Shown here: positions 8,688-16,517 of the stretch, one piece after another
Layout of the letters: the number at the start of each line of letters is the position of its first letter
Numbering within the stretch: the stretch's first letter is position 1
Origin: Azoarcus sp031556475
GTDB taxonomy: Bacteria > Pseudomonadota > Gammaproteobacteria > Burkholderiales > Rhodocyclaceae
Direction of reading: 5' to 3'
Length of the DNA stretch: 64,000 bases
Assembly (NCBI GenBank): GCA_031556475.1
Contig: JAVBSY010000109.1
Coordinates: 1 to 64,000 of the forward strand
Translations under genes and position numbers: made by a program
Notes under the pieces: model-generated
The model's input: the letters and a program-made list of their open reading frames with translations, nothing else
What the model was told of the DNA's origin: nothing
Databases searched by the model: none

Positions 8688-9533
8688 CTAGTTGCCCTGG
8701 AAGGCCGGCTTCTGCTTCTCGGCGAAAGCCTCGAAGGCACGGCGGAAATCGCCGGTCATCATGCAGATGGCCTGGGCCTGGGCTTCGGATTCGATCATCT
8801 CCTCGATGCCCATCGCCCATTCCTGGTTGATCATGGTCTTGGTCACCGTATGGGCGAACCAGGGACCGTCGGCCAGACTGCGCGCAAGCTCCCGCGCCTT
8901 GCCGAGCACATCCGCGCTGGCGTGTAGGCTGTTGAAGAAGCCCCAGGCCGCGCCTTCCTCGGCGCTCATCGCACGGCCGGTCATCAGCAGTTCGTTGGCG
9001 CGGCCCAGCCCGATCATGCGCGGCAGCAGACCGCAGGCGCCCATGTCGGCGCCGGCCAGACCAACGCGGGCGAATAGAAAGGCCGTTTTGGCGGCGGGTG
9101 TGCCGAGGCGGAAATCCGAGGCCAGCGCAAGCATCGCGCCGGCACCGGCGCAGATGCCGTCGATGGCGGCAACGATGGGTTGCGGCGCGCGCCGCATGGC
9201 CTTCACCAGATCGCCGGTCATGCGGGTGAAGCCGAGCAGTTCCGGCATGCTCATGCGGGTCAGCGGCTCGATGATCTCGAACACGTCGCCGCCCGAGCAG
9301 AAGTTGCCGCCCTCGCCGGTGACGACGACGCTGCGCACGTCGCTGGCATAGCACAGGTCGCGGAACAGGTTGCGCAATTCGGCGTAGGAATCGAAGGTGA
9401 GCGGATTCTTCTTGTCCGGCCGATCAAGGGTGATGGTCGCGACCCGGCCGTCTTCGCTGCACGACCATTTGAAATGGGCCGCTTGGTAATCCTTGAACGG
9501 GCGCTTGTGATCCTGCATCGAAAGTTCAGCCAT
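8688..9533 (-). CDS. Enoyl-CoA hydratase/isomerase-family protein
   Basis: 281 residues, crotonase fold. The oxyanion-hole segment GEGGNFCSGGDVFEI (about 72-86) and GICAGAGAMLALASDFRLG (about 125-143) are intact. The second acidic position lies in a GLAGADMGACG segment. The ATG at 9533 follows GAGGAACCCC; an open frame running upstream to 9830 overlaps the SDR gene and was rejected. It probably hydrates the ring enoyl-CoA or acts in ring opening after monooxygenase/reductase action. Known ring-opening hydrolases of the BamA/Oah type are longer, so plain hydratase is favoured. Confidence 0.85.
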   Translation of the reverse strand: MAELSMQDHKRPFKDYQAAHFKWSCSEDGRVATITLDRPDKKNPLTFDSYAELRNLFRDLCYASDVRSVVVTGEGGNFCSGGDVFEIIEPLTRMSMPELLGFTRMTGDLVKAMRRAPQPIVAAIDGICAGAGAMLALASDFRLGTPAAKTAFLFARVGLAGADMGACGLLPRMIGLGRANELLMTGRAMSAEEGAAWGFFNSLHASADVLGKARELARSLADGPWFAHTVTKTMINQEWAMGIEEMIESEAQAQAICMMTGDFRRAFEAFAEKQKPAFQGN

Positions 9534-9594
9534 TGGGGTTCCTCGTTTACTCGTTTTCACTTCGTTCGGGGCCGCATCCGGAACGGCGCCCGGA

Positions 9595-10398
9595 CTACAT
9601 CGCCTCGCCGCCGGCCACCGCGATGGCCTGGCCGTGGACCGATTCAGCGCCGGGCAGGCACAGCCAGGCGACCGCATTGGCGACCTCGGCGGGCTGGACC
9701 AGACGCCCCTGCGGATTGCTCGCCGCCAGCGCCGCCTTCGCTTCCTCCACGCTGCGCCCGGTCTTGCCGACGATGTTGTCGATCGCATCCGCGAGCAGAG
9801 GCGTGTCGGTATAGCCAGGACACACGGCATTGACGGTGACGCCCTTGCGGGCGACTTCGAGCGCCAGCGCGCGGGTCAGGCCGATGACACCGTGCTTGGC
9901 CGCGCAGTAGGGAGCGACGTAGGCATAGCCGAGCAGGCCGGCGGTACTGGCGACATTGACGATGCGGCCCCAGCCGGCCTCGAGCATCCCCGGCAGGACG
10001 GCATGAATGCAGTTGTAGGGCCCGGTGAGGTTGACCGAGATCATCGACTGCCACAGCGCGGGGTCCGTCTTCACCAAGGGCGCGCTTTTGGCAACGCCAG
10101 CGTTGTTGACGAGCACACCGACCGCACCGCGAACGCGCACCGCTGCGGTCATCGCCTCCGCCACGCCGGCGTGGTCGGTAACGTCGGCGATGGCGATGCC
10201 GTGGCTGTTGCCGGGCAGGCGCGAGCGTACCGCCTCGAGAGCGCCGGCATTGCGGCCGAACAGCGTGAGGCTCGCCCCTTTGCCGGCCAACTCGCGGCAG
10301 ATCGCCTCGCCGATGCCGCCGCTCGCGCCGGTAACCACGGCGTGGCACCCGGCCAGGGGAAGAATGGTCGTGAAGCCTTGGTTGGCAGGGGCGGTCAT
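9595..10398 (-). CDS. SDR-family dehydrogenase, likely 3-hydroxyacyl-CoA or ring-alcohol dehydrogenase
   Basis: 267 residues, classical short-chain dehydrogenase. The nucleotide-binding motif TGASGGIGEA lies near residue 23, NNAG near residue 98, and the catalytic Ser plus YCAAK (YxxxK) near residues 150-167. It ends in the usual VAGGEAM-like tail. It lies 36 bases downstream of the monooxygenase gene. It could oxidise the hydroxyacyl-CoA made by the hydratase. Confidence 0.85.
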   Translation of the reverse strand: MTAPANQGFTTILPLAGCHAVVTGASGGIGEAICRELAGKGASLTLFGRNAGALEAVRSRLPGNSHGIAIADVTDHAGVAEAMTAAVRVRGAVGVLVNNAGVAKSAPLVKTDPALWQSMISVNLTGPYNCIHAVLPGMLEAGWGRIVNVASTAGLLGYAYVAPYCAAKHGVIGLTRALALEVARKGVTVNAVCPGYTDTPLLADAIDNIVGKTGRSVEEAKAALAASNPQGRLVQPAEVANAVAWLCLPGAESVHGQAIAVAGGEAM

Positions 10399-10434
10399 GG
10401 AACTCTCCTCATCCTGGATGTCGCTGTGCAGCCC

Positions 10435-12738
10435 TCAGGCGTTCATCGCCAGTTGCGCGGCGCGTTCGAGATTGCGTTCGAGCTGCACCTTGCCGCCGAC
10501 ATACTGCCTGGGCCACGCGATGTCGGAGTAGCACTGCTCGGCCGCCGCGTGCAGCGTCCAGGCCGGATCGGACAGGTGCGGACGGGCCAGCGCACACAGG
10601 TCGGCACGGCCGGCGGCGATGATGGTATTGACGTGATCCGCCTCGTAGATGTTGCCGACGGCGATGGTCGGCACATGCAGCTCGTTGCGGATGCGGTCGG
10701 AGAACGGCACCTGGAACATCCGCCCGTAAACCGGCTTCTCGTCCTTGCTGACCTGACCGGAGGAGACGTGGATGATGTCGGCCCCGGCTTCCTGGAACAG
10801 GCGGGCGATCTCGGTCGCATCGGCCGGGGTGTTGCCACCCGGCACCCAGTCGTGCGCCGAGATGCGAACCGACATCGGCTTGTCCGCCGGCCACACCGCG
10901 CGCATCGCCTTGAACACCTCGATCGGATAGCGGCAGCGGTTTTCCACGCTGCCACCGTATTCGTCCGCGCGCTGGTTGGTCAGCGGCGAGAGGAAGGATG
11001 ACATCAGATAGCCGTGCGCCGCGTGGAACTCGATCATGTCGAAGCCGGCGGCCTGGGCACGCCCGACGGCGGCGACGAAGTCCGCCTTGACACGGTCCAT
11101 GTCGGCGCGGCTCATTTCGCGCGGCGTCTGCGACACGCCGGCAATGTAGGGCAGCGGCGACGGCGCGATCAGCGGCCAGTTGCCCGAGGCGAGCGGCTGG
11201 TCGATGCCGTCCCAGGACAGTCTGGTCGAACCCTTGCGCCCGGCGTGCCCGATCTGTACCGCCATCCTGGCATTGCTGTTGGCATGGACGAAATCGACGA
11301 TGCGCTTCCATGCCGCCTGCTGCTGCTCGTTCCAGATGCCGGCGCACCCCGGGGTGATGCGGGCGTCGGGCGAAACGCAGGTCATCTCCGTCATCACCAG
11401 CGCCGCGCCGCCAAGCCCGCGCGCCGTGTAGTGCTGGAAGTGAAAGTCGCCGGGCAGGCCATCGGTGGCGGAATACGTGCACATCGGGGAAACCACCACG
11501 CGGTTCGGCAGCGTCATGGCACGCAGCCTGAAGGGGGTGAACATCGGCGGCACCGGTGGCTTGTCCGGATCGTTGGGCAAGCCCGCCTGCTGCTGGAACC
11601 AGCGGTCGACGCTTTCCACGTATCCGGGATCACGCAGCTTCTGGTTGGCGTGGCCGACACGCTGGCTGCCGGTGAGCAGCGAGAAGGCGAGCTGTTCCGG
11701 CTCCATATGCACATAGCGGTCGATATCCTCGAACCAGCTCATGCGGTTGCGCGCGGCGCTTTGCAGCTTCAGCGCCTCGATCTCGCGCTCGGCCTGATAG
11801 CGGGCCAGGCGTTCCGGCACGGTGCCGTCGCTGCTGTTGAGCACCTTGGCGAGGGAGATCGCGTCCTCCATCGCCAGCTTGGTGCCCGAGCCGATGGCGA
11901 AATGGGCGGTATGCGCCGCATCGCCGATCAGCACGATATTGTCCTTGAACCAACGCTCGCACAACACGCGGTTGAATTTCAGCCAGACCGCCGAGCCGCG
12001 CAGGTGGCGGGCATTGGAGATCAGTTGGTTGCCGTCGAGAAGGTCGGCGAAGAGCTTTTCGCAGAACGCGACCGACTCGTCCGGTTCAAGCTTGTCCAGC
12101 CCCGCCTTGTACCAGGTCGGCTCCGGCGTTTCGACGATGAAGGTCGACATCTCGTCGTTGAAGCGGTAGGCATGCAGATTGAACCAGCCCCACTCGGTTT
12201 CCTTGAACGCGAATGTGAACGCATCAAGCTTCTTTTTGGTGCCGAGCCAGATGAAACGGTTGGTGCGCAGGTCGATGCGGGGATTGAAATGCGCCTCGTG
12301 CTTGTTCCGGGTGGTCGAGAACACGCCGTCCGCCCCCACCACGAGGTCGTAATCGCGGGCGTATTCGTCAGGGTCCCTGATCTCCTGCTCCCACACCATC
12401 CTGACGCCCAGTTCGGCGGCGCGGCGCTGAAAGACCTGCAACAGCTTCAGGCGCGCGATGCCGCAGAAGCCATGCCCGCCGGAGGTGATCTTGCGCCCCT
12501 TGAAAAAGACGTCGATGTCGTCCCAGTGGTGGAAATTCGCCTCGATCTCATCGACCACCTTCGCATCCGCCTCGCGGAAACCGTCCATGGTCTGATCGGA
12601 GAACACGATTCCCCAGCCAAAGGTGTTGTCGGCCGCGTTGCGGTCGATCACGGTGATGTCGTGCGCCGGATTGGCCTTCTTCATCAGGATCGCGAAGTAG
12701 AGCCCGGCGGGGCCGCCGCCCAAACAGACGATACGCAT
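10435..12738 (-). CDS. 2-aminobenzoyl-CoA monooxygenase/reductase (bifunctional FAD monooxygenase + old-yellow-enzyme fusion)
   Basis: 767 residues in two domains. About 1-385 is a PHBH-type FAD monooxygenase with N-terminal GGGPAGLYFAILMKK and a DG-type segment VVGADGVFSTTR. About 390-767 is an old-yellow-enzyme/NADH:flavin oxidoreductase barrel (VVSPMCTYSA, EFHAAHGYLMSSFLSP). This architecture is known for the Azoarcus evansii enzyme that hydroxylates and reduces 2-aminobenzoyl-CoA to a non-aromatic 2-amino-5-oxocyclohexene carboxyl-CoA. The same fold is annotated as salicylyl-CoA 5-hydroxylase, so salicylyl-CoA is the alternative. The ATG at 12738 is preceded by GGAGGAG. First gene of its operon. 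Confidence 0.88.
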   Translation of the reverse strand: MRIVCLGGGPAGLYFAILMKKANPAHDITVIDRNAADNTFGWGIVFSDQTMDGFREADAKVVDEIEANFHHWDDIDVFFKGRKITSGGHGFCGIARLKLLQVFQRRAAELGVRMVWEQEIRDPDEYARDYDLVVGADGVFSTTRNKHEAHFNPRIDLRTNRFIWLGTKKKLDAFTFAFKETEWGWFNLHAYRFNDEMSTFIVETPEPTWYKAGLDKLEPDESVAFCEKLFADLLDGNQLISNARHLRGSAVWLKFNRVLCERWFKDNIVLIGDAAHTAHFAIGSGTKLAMEDAISLAKVLNSSDGTVPERLARYQAEREIEALKLQSAARNRMSWFEDIDRYVHMEPEQLAFSLLTGSQRVGHANQKLRDPGYVESVDRWFQQQAGLPNDPDKPPVPPMFTPFRLRAMTLPNRVVVSPMCTYSATDGLPGDFHFQHYTARGLGGAALVMTEMTCVSPDARITPGCAGIWNEQQQAAWKRIVDFVHANSNARMAVQIGHAGRKGSTRLSWDGIDQPLASGNWPLIAPSPLPYIAGVSQTPREMSRADMDRVKADFVAAVGRAQAAGFDMIEFHAAHGYLMSSFLSPLTNQRADEYGGSVENRCRYPIEVFKAMRAVWPADKPMSVRISAHDWVPGGNTPADATEIARLFQEAGADIIHVSSGQVSKDEKPVYGRMFQVPFSDRIRNELHVPTIAVGNIYEADHVNTIIAAGRADLCALARPHLSDPAWTLHAAAEQCYSDIAWPRQYVGGKVQLERNLERAAQLAMNA

Positions 12739-12819
12739 GCTTCTCCTCCAATTTCGGTGTGTCCCAGGCACCCTCAGTCGAGAATGCCTGAATATTATTC
12801 GTGGTTTTTATTTATACAG

Positions 12820-12849
12820 AAATATTTCATAGATAAAGTATTTGGTCAA
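12820..12849 (-). promoter_or_regulatory. Promoter and candidate MarR operator of the abm-like operon
   Basis: On the minus strand a TTGACC -35 box (12844-12849), a 17-base spacer and an AATATT -10 box (12821-12826) precede the monooxygenase gene by about 80 bases. The spacer and -10 are filled by a 24-bp imperfect inverted repeat (12820-12843, 18 of 24 positions symmetric). It contains TTTATCTATGAAATATTT, the same motif found upstream of marR and iorA. Binding there would block polymerase. Confidence 0.6.
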
Positions 12850-12930
12850 GAAAATTCCGATCCACGAACCTCCTCCTCATTTTTCCTCGATCCGCCATGC
12901 GCGCCAACAAGCGCCGCACAGCCTGCCTCA

Positions 12931-13467
12931 TCAGCTATCGATGCGGTCGGCGAGGCGGCGTTTCAACCTGCCGAGAAGCTCGGAAAGCTGGGCCAGTTCT
13001 CCCTCCTCCATGCAGTCGAACATGGCGATGACCCATTCCTCGTGGTGCACGGCCATCTGCTCGAACAAGGCCTTGCCCTTCGCGGTCAGACAGACATAGT
13101 AGGCCCGCCGGTCTGTCGGATCGTCCCGCCGCTCGATCAACCCTTCCTCGACCAGACGGTCGGTCAGCCCGGTGATATTGCCGCCCGTCACCATCAGCAG
13201 CCGCGACAGATCCCGCATCTTGAGCCCTTCGGGATAACGGTCGAGCTGCGCCATCAGGTCGAAACGCGGCAGCGTCGTCTCGAAACCGGTCCGCAACTGA
13301 TTCCGCAGGCGGCCTTCCATCAGGCGATGGCAGGTCAACAGCCGGAGCCACGTGCGCAATGCCACATGGCTGCCGGCAGGAAGCCGCTGTATCGGATTGT
13401 CCCGCTGTATCGAGTTGTCCATATCGCCGGCCAGGGGAATCGCCGAACCAACCGATGAATCGATCAT
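12931..13467 (-). CDS. MarR-family transcriptional regulator of the aromatic cluster
   Basis: 178 residues from the ATG at 13467; an in-frame extension to 13566 reads through the promoter and is unlikely. The winged-helix core has FDLMAQLDRYPEGLKMRDLS, then MVTGGNITGLTDRLVEEGLI as recognition helix, and the wing DDPTDRRAYYVCLT (DxxDxRAxxxxLT, diagnostic for MarR). MarR repressors typically release DNA when a phenolic or indolic acid or its CoA ester binds, and MarR proteins are known regulators of bacterial auxin-degradation loci. It stands between two operons, all three with a shared operator-like motif, so it probably represses them and itself. Confidence 0.87.
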   Translation of the reverse strand: MIDSSVGSAIPLAGDMDNSIQRDNPIQRLPAGSHVALRTWLRLLTCHRLMEGRLRNQLRTGFETTLPRFDLMAQLDRYPEGLKMRDLSRLLMVTGGNITGLTDRLVEEGLIERRDDPTDRRAYYVCLTAKGKALFEQMAVHHEEWVIAMFDCMEEGELAQLSELLGRLKRRLADRIDS

Positions 13468-13541
13468 GATGAGAATTTCCGCCAATTCTTGTGCATCAAG
13501 AAGAAACCCATGATGACAATCTGACTGCAGATAGATTTTAC

Positions 13542-13568
13542 AATTATACCTTTTATATATGAACAATT
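13542..13568 (-). promoter_or_regulatory. Promoter and candidate autoregulatory operator of marR
   Basis: On the minus strand a perfect TATAAT -10 box occupies 13542-13547, about 75 bases ahead of the marR start. No good -35 is visible. The plus strand at 13551-13568 reads TTTATATATGAACAATTT, matching the motif in the abm and ior promoters. It would cover the region between the -35 and -10 positions. Confidence 0.5.
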
Positions 13569-13688
13569 TCGGCAGTACTCAATCCCGCCAACCACCGTTC
13601 ATCATGCCGGCCCACGCTACGTAATGCCGAGCCCACGGCCGCCCGGGAGCGGCCTCGCGGGGGGCATTGCCCCGCCGCGCCGCCGTTT

Positions 13689-14855
13689 TTACCTGAGCAG
13701 CACGAAACTGCCGTTCCTGACCGTGATCAACTCGCGGCCACGCGTATCGAAACCGCTGTGATCGGCGGGCGTCATGTTGTAAACCCCCTGGGTACCGACC
13801 AGTTCCTTGGTTTCCTCCAGCGCGTCGCGCAACGCCGCGCGGAATTCCCTGGTTCCCGGTTTGTTCGTCTTCGCCGCCTGCGGGATGGAGTTCTGCAGGA
13901 GCAGCCCGGCGTCGTAAACATTGGCGCCGAAGGTGGCGGGTTTGCTGCCGTTCGCTTTCTCGTAGGTCGCGATGTATTCGGCCGCGACCTTCTTCGACGG
14001 GTTGCTGTCTGGAATCTCGGGGAGCACCAGCATCAGGCTCGCGGCGAGGATGGTGCCCTCGACCTTCTTGCCGCCGAGCTTGAGGAAATCGGGCAAAGCC
14101 GCGCCGTGGGTCTGGTAGACCTTGCCCTTGTAACCCTGATCGAACAGCGTCACCTGCGGCAGCACGGCCGGACCGCCGGGCGCGGCGATCAGCACGGCGT
14201 CCGGGCGGGCGCCAAGCACCTTCAGGCTCTGTCCGGTGACGGAAGTGTCGGAGCGCTGAAAACGCTCGTTCGCCACGATCTTGATGTTGTGCTGCGCGGC
14301 CAGCGTACCGACGACCTTGGCCCAGTTTTCGCCATAGGGATCGCCGGAACCGATGAAGCCCAGCGTCTTGACGCCGGATTTGACCATGTGCTCAACCAGC
14401 GCGCTGGCGATGATGTCGTCGTTCTGGGTGGTCTTGAACACCCATTTCTTCTTGTCGTCCATCGGCATCACGACGGCCGCGGTGCCGACAGGGGCAAGCA
14501 GGGGCACCCCGGCATCGGCAATGAACTGGATGACCCCCATCGCATTGGGCGAGCCGCTGGGGCCGATGATCGCGTCGACCTTTTCCTCCTCGATCAGCTT
14601 CCTGACCGCCGTGACCGACTGGGTCGGGTCGCTGGTATCGTCGAGCGTGATGTATTCGACGCTGAGGTTGCCGACCTTGGTCGGCAGCAGGGGCACGGTG
14701 TTCTTCTGCGGAATCCCCACCAGCGCAACCGGGCCGGTGGAGGACGAAACGACGCCGATCTTCACCTGCGCGAGGCCGACGCCCGGGGCAAGTCCGCAAG
14801 CGGCCGCGATGGCGACGGCCAGGGCGGATTTCTTCAATGTCTTGTTGTAAGTCAT
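13689..14855 (-). CDS. Periplasmic substrate-binding protein of a branched-chain-amino-acid/aromatic-acid type ABC transporter
   Basis: 388 residues. A signal peptide (KKSALAVAIAAACGLAPG then VGLAQ) precedes a type-1 periplasmic-binding fold (LivK/Peripla_BP_6), starting VKIGVVSSSTGPVALVG. Members bind amino acids or aromatic acids in the periplasm and deliver them to LivHMGF-type permeases. The ATG at 14855 follows AGAGGAGACAAC. It ends the upper operon. No permease or ATPase genes are in the window, so it must use components encoded elsewhere. Indoleacetate or a related acid is a reasonable but unproven ligand. Confidence 0.85.
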   Translation of the reverse strand: MTYNKTLKKSALAVAIAAACGLAPGVGLAQVKIGVVSSSTGPVALVGIPQKNTVPLLPTKVGNLSVEYITLDDTSDPTQSVTAVRKLIEEEKVDAIIGPSGSPNAMGVIQFIADAGVPLLAPVGTAAVVMPMDDKKKWVFKTTQNDDIIASALVEHMVKSGVKTLGFIGSGDPYGENWAKVVGTLAAQHNIKIVANERFQRSDTSVTGQSLKVLGARPDAVLIAAPGGPAVLPQVTLFDQGYKGKVYQTHGAALPDFLKLGGKKVEGTILAASLMLVLPEIPDSNPSKKVAAEYIATYEKANGSKPATFGANVYDAGLLLQNSIPQAAKTNKPGTREFRAALRDALEETKELVGTQGVYNMTPADHSGFDTRGRELITVRNGSFVLLR

Positions 14856-14928
14856 GTTGTCTCCTCTACTGAATCGTTTGTTGAGGGTGGCCGAAACGAT
14901 GCGACGGCGGATATCGCTCGAATCGGGA

Positions 14929-15657
14929 TCAGATCGTGATCGATCCAATGCTGCTGCCGCCGCAGACGTACAGCGTCTGCCCGGTGACGAAGCTGTTGTC
15001 GGGATCGGAGAAAAACATCACCGCCCGGGTGACGTCGTCGGGGCGGCCGATGCGGCGCACAGGGATATTGGCGGCGAGATTCTTTTCCCGCTCGCTGCCG
15101 GCGGAGATGACTTCGTGGAACATGTCGGTCTTGATCGGGCCGGGGGCGACCACATTGACCGTGATCCCGCGGGGAGCCAGTTCCAGCGCCCAGGTCCGGG
15201 CCATGCCGATCATTCCCGCCTTGGTCGCGGAATAGGCGGTGCGGGTCTGCAACCCGAGCGCGCCGCGCGACGACAGCATGACGATGCGGCCGAAGGCCCG
15301 TTCCGTCATGCCCGGCAGCACGGCCTGCATCAGGCTGACCGCCGCGCCGAGATGGATCTGGGTCAGGGCGTGCAGGTCTTCCAGCTTGACGTCGGGCAAC
15401 AGGTCGGGACGGATGACACCCGCGTTGTGAATCAGATGGGAAACCGGGAAGCGCCCCGCCACCTCGGTCGCCGCCTGCTGCGTCGCCACGGGGTCGAGCA
15501 GGTCGACAGCCAGCGCGGTCAGGCGCGGATGGTCCCACTCCGGCAGGCGCCGCGCCAGGGATACCACCTCGTAGCCGTCTTCCAGCATCCGGCGGCAGAT
15601 ATCGGCGCCGATACCGGCGGAACCGCCGGTCACCACTGCAACATATCTTTCACTCAT
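14929..15657 (-). CDS. SDR-family dehydrogenase
   Basis: 242 residues. TGGSAGIGADICRRML is the Rossmann motif, HNAG lies near residue 82, and the Ser and YSATK active site near 140-155. An N-terminal GTG immediately precedes the ATG; the ATG is better placed after the GAGGTG Shine-Dalgarno. It is a candidate for oxidising the oxygenated indole (hemiaminal to lactam) or dioxindole to isatin in the proposed pathway. Substrate not determinable from sequence. Confidence 0.82.
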   Translation of the reverse strand: MSERYVAVVTGGSAGIGADICRRMLEDGYEVVSLARRLPEWDHPRLTALAVDLLDPVATQQAATEVAGRFPVSHLIHNAGVIRPDLLPDVKLEDLHALTQIHLGAAVSLMQAVLPGMTERAFGRIVMLSSRGALGLQTRTAYSATKAGMIGMARTWALELAPRGITVNVVAPGPIKTDMFHEVISAGSEREKNLAANIPVRRIGRPDDVTRAVMFFSDPDNSFVTGQTLYVCGGSSIGSITI

Positions 15658-15665
15658 CACACACC

Positions 15666-16451
15666 TCAGGATTTGGGAACGAGCGCCAGGACCCGCAGCG
15701 GGCTGCCGGAACCATTACGGATCTTCAGCGGCGCGGCCAGGATCACCGCGCCTTGCGGCGGCAGGCGGTCGAGGTTGGTCAGGCACTGCAGGCCGTAGCG
15801 GCTGTTGCCGTGCATGTAGTAGTGGCATGGATAGGGCGGATTAAGATGCTGGGCCTGCCCGGCATCGGTCCCGATCGATTCGCTGCCGTAGCCGTGCACG
15901 TTGCGCTCCCGGATCAGCCACGGCACGACCTCGGCATCCGGCCCAGGCGAGTGCGCGCCATCCTCGGCCATGTTGAGATACGCCTTCGGCGTGGCGCGCT
16001 TGGACCAATCGGTGCGCAGCAGCACCCAGGACCGCTCCGGAATGCGCCCGTGCCTGTCCTCCCAGGCCTTGACGTAATCGACGGAGAGAAGAAAGTCGGG
16101 GTCGCGCGCGGCCTCGGCGGAAACGTCGATGACGCAGGCGGCTGCGATGAAGTTCTCGGGCGGAATGGAGTCGACCGCGTTATTGGGCAGGTCCTTGCCG
16201 GAAACCCAATGTATAGGCGCGTCGAAATGGGTACCGGTATGTTCCGAGCACGAAAAATTGTTCCAGTACCACGCCGGCCCGCGCTCGTCGTAGCGGGAAA
16301 TTTCCTCGATGCGGAACGGCCAGGCCTGGCCGAATTCGGGCGGCAGCACAATGGTCGGGAATTCGGGCGTCAGCGTCTGGGTCAAGTCGACCAGTTCCAG
16401 CCGGCCCGACGCCAATTCGCCCAGGAACTGGGCGAGGATAGGGGTCGTCAT
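15666..16451 (-). CDS. Cyclase-family metal hydrolase, probable isatin hydrolase
   Basis: 261 residues. It has the cyclase/kynurenine-formamidase-family metal motif SEHTGTHFDAPIHW (His71, His75, Asp77, His81). It is longer than KynB, with an N-terminal block PPEFGQAWPFRIEEISRY. Isatin hydrolases of this fold (known from Labrenzia and Bradyrhizobium) use Mn2+ to open the isatin lactam to isatinate. The neighbouring Rieske oxygenase, CoA enzymes and 2-aminobenzoyl-CoA monooxygenase fit an indole-ring degradation route. A generic cyclic-amide or ester hydrolase is the alternative. RBS AGGAGGAGA is strong. Confidence 0.72.
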   Translation of the reverse strand: MTTPILAQFLGELASGRLELVDLTQTLTPEFPTIVLPPEFGQAWPFRIEEISRYDERGPAWYWNNFSCSEHTGTHFDAPIHWVSGKDLPNNAVDSIPPENFIAAACVIDVSAEAARDPDFLLSVDYVKAWEDRHGRIPERSWVLLRTDWSKRATPKAYLNMAEDGAHSPGPDAEVVPWLIRERNVHGYGSESIGTDAGQAQHLNPPYPCHYYMHGNSRYGLQCLTNLDRLPPQGAVILAAPLKIRNGSGSPLRVLALVPKS

Positions 16452-16517
16452 GCGATTGTCTCCTCCTGATTCGATGCCGGCGCTCTACGGTTGCGCGCCT
16501 GTGTCGGTCTGTGTCGT

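Noticed and set aside
6188..8927. Long plus-strand frames opposite the acyl-CoA dehydrogenase genes
   Set aside because: They mirror the two minus-strand acyl-CoA dehydrogenases, whose active-site motifs are intact. No ribosome site or motif supports the plus-strand frames.
11014..13458. 814-codon open frame on the plus strand opposite the monooxygenase gene
   Set aside because: It is antisense to the clearly recognisable monooxygenase/reductase and MarR genes, and its translation is His/Arg/Gln-rich with no family motif, typical of a shadow in high-G+C DNA.
13567..13688. GC-rich hairpins downstream of the substrate-binding-protein gene as intrinsic terminators
   Set aside because: Stems such as GGCCGC/GCGGCC exist, but no T tract follows in the direction of transcription, so a terminator call is not supported.
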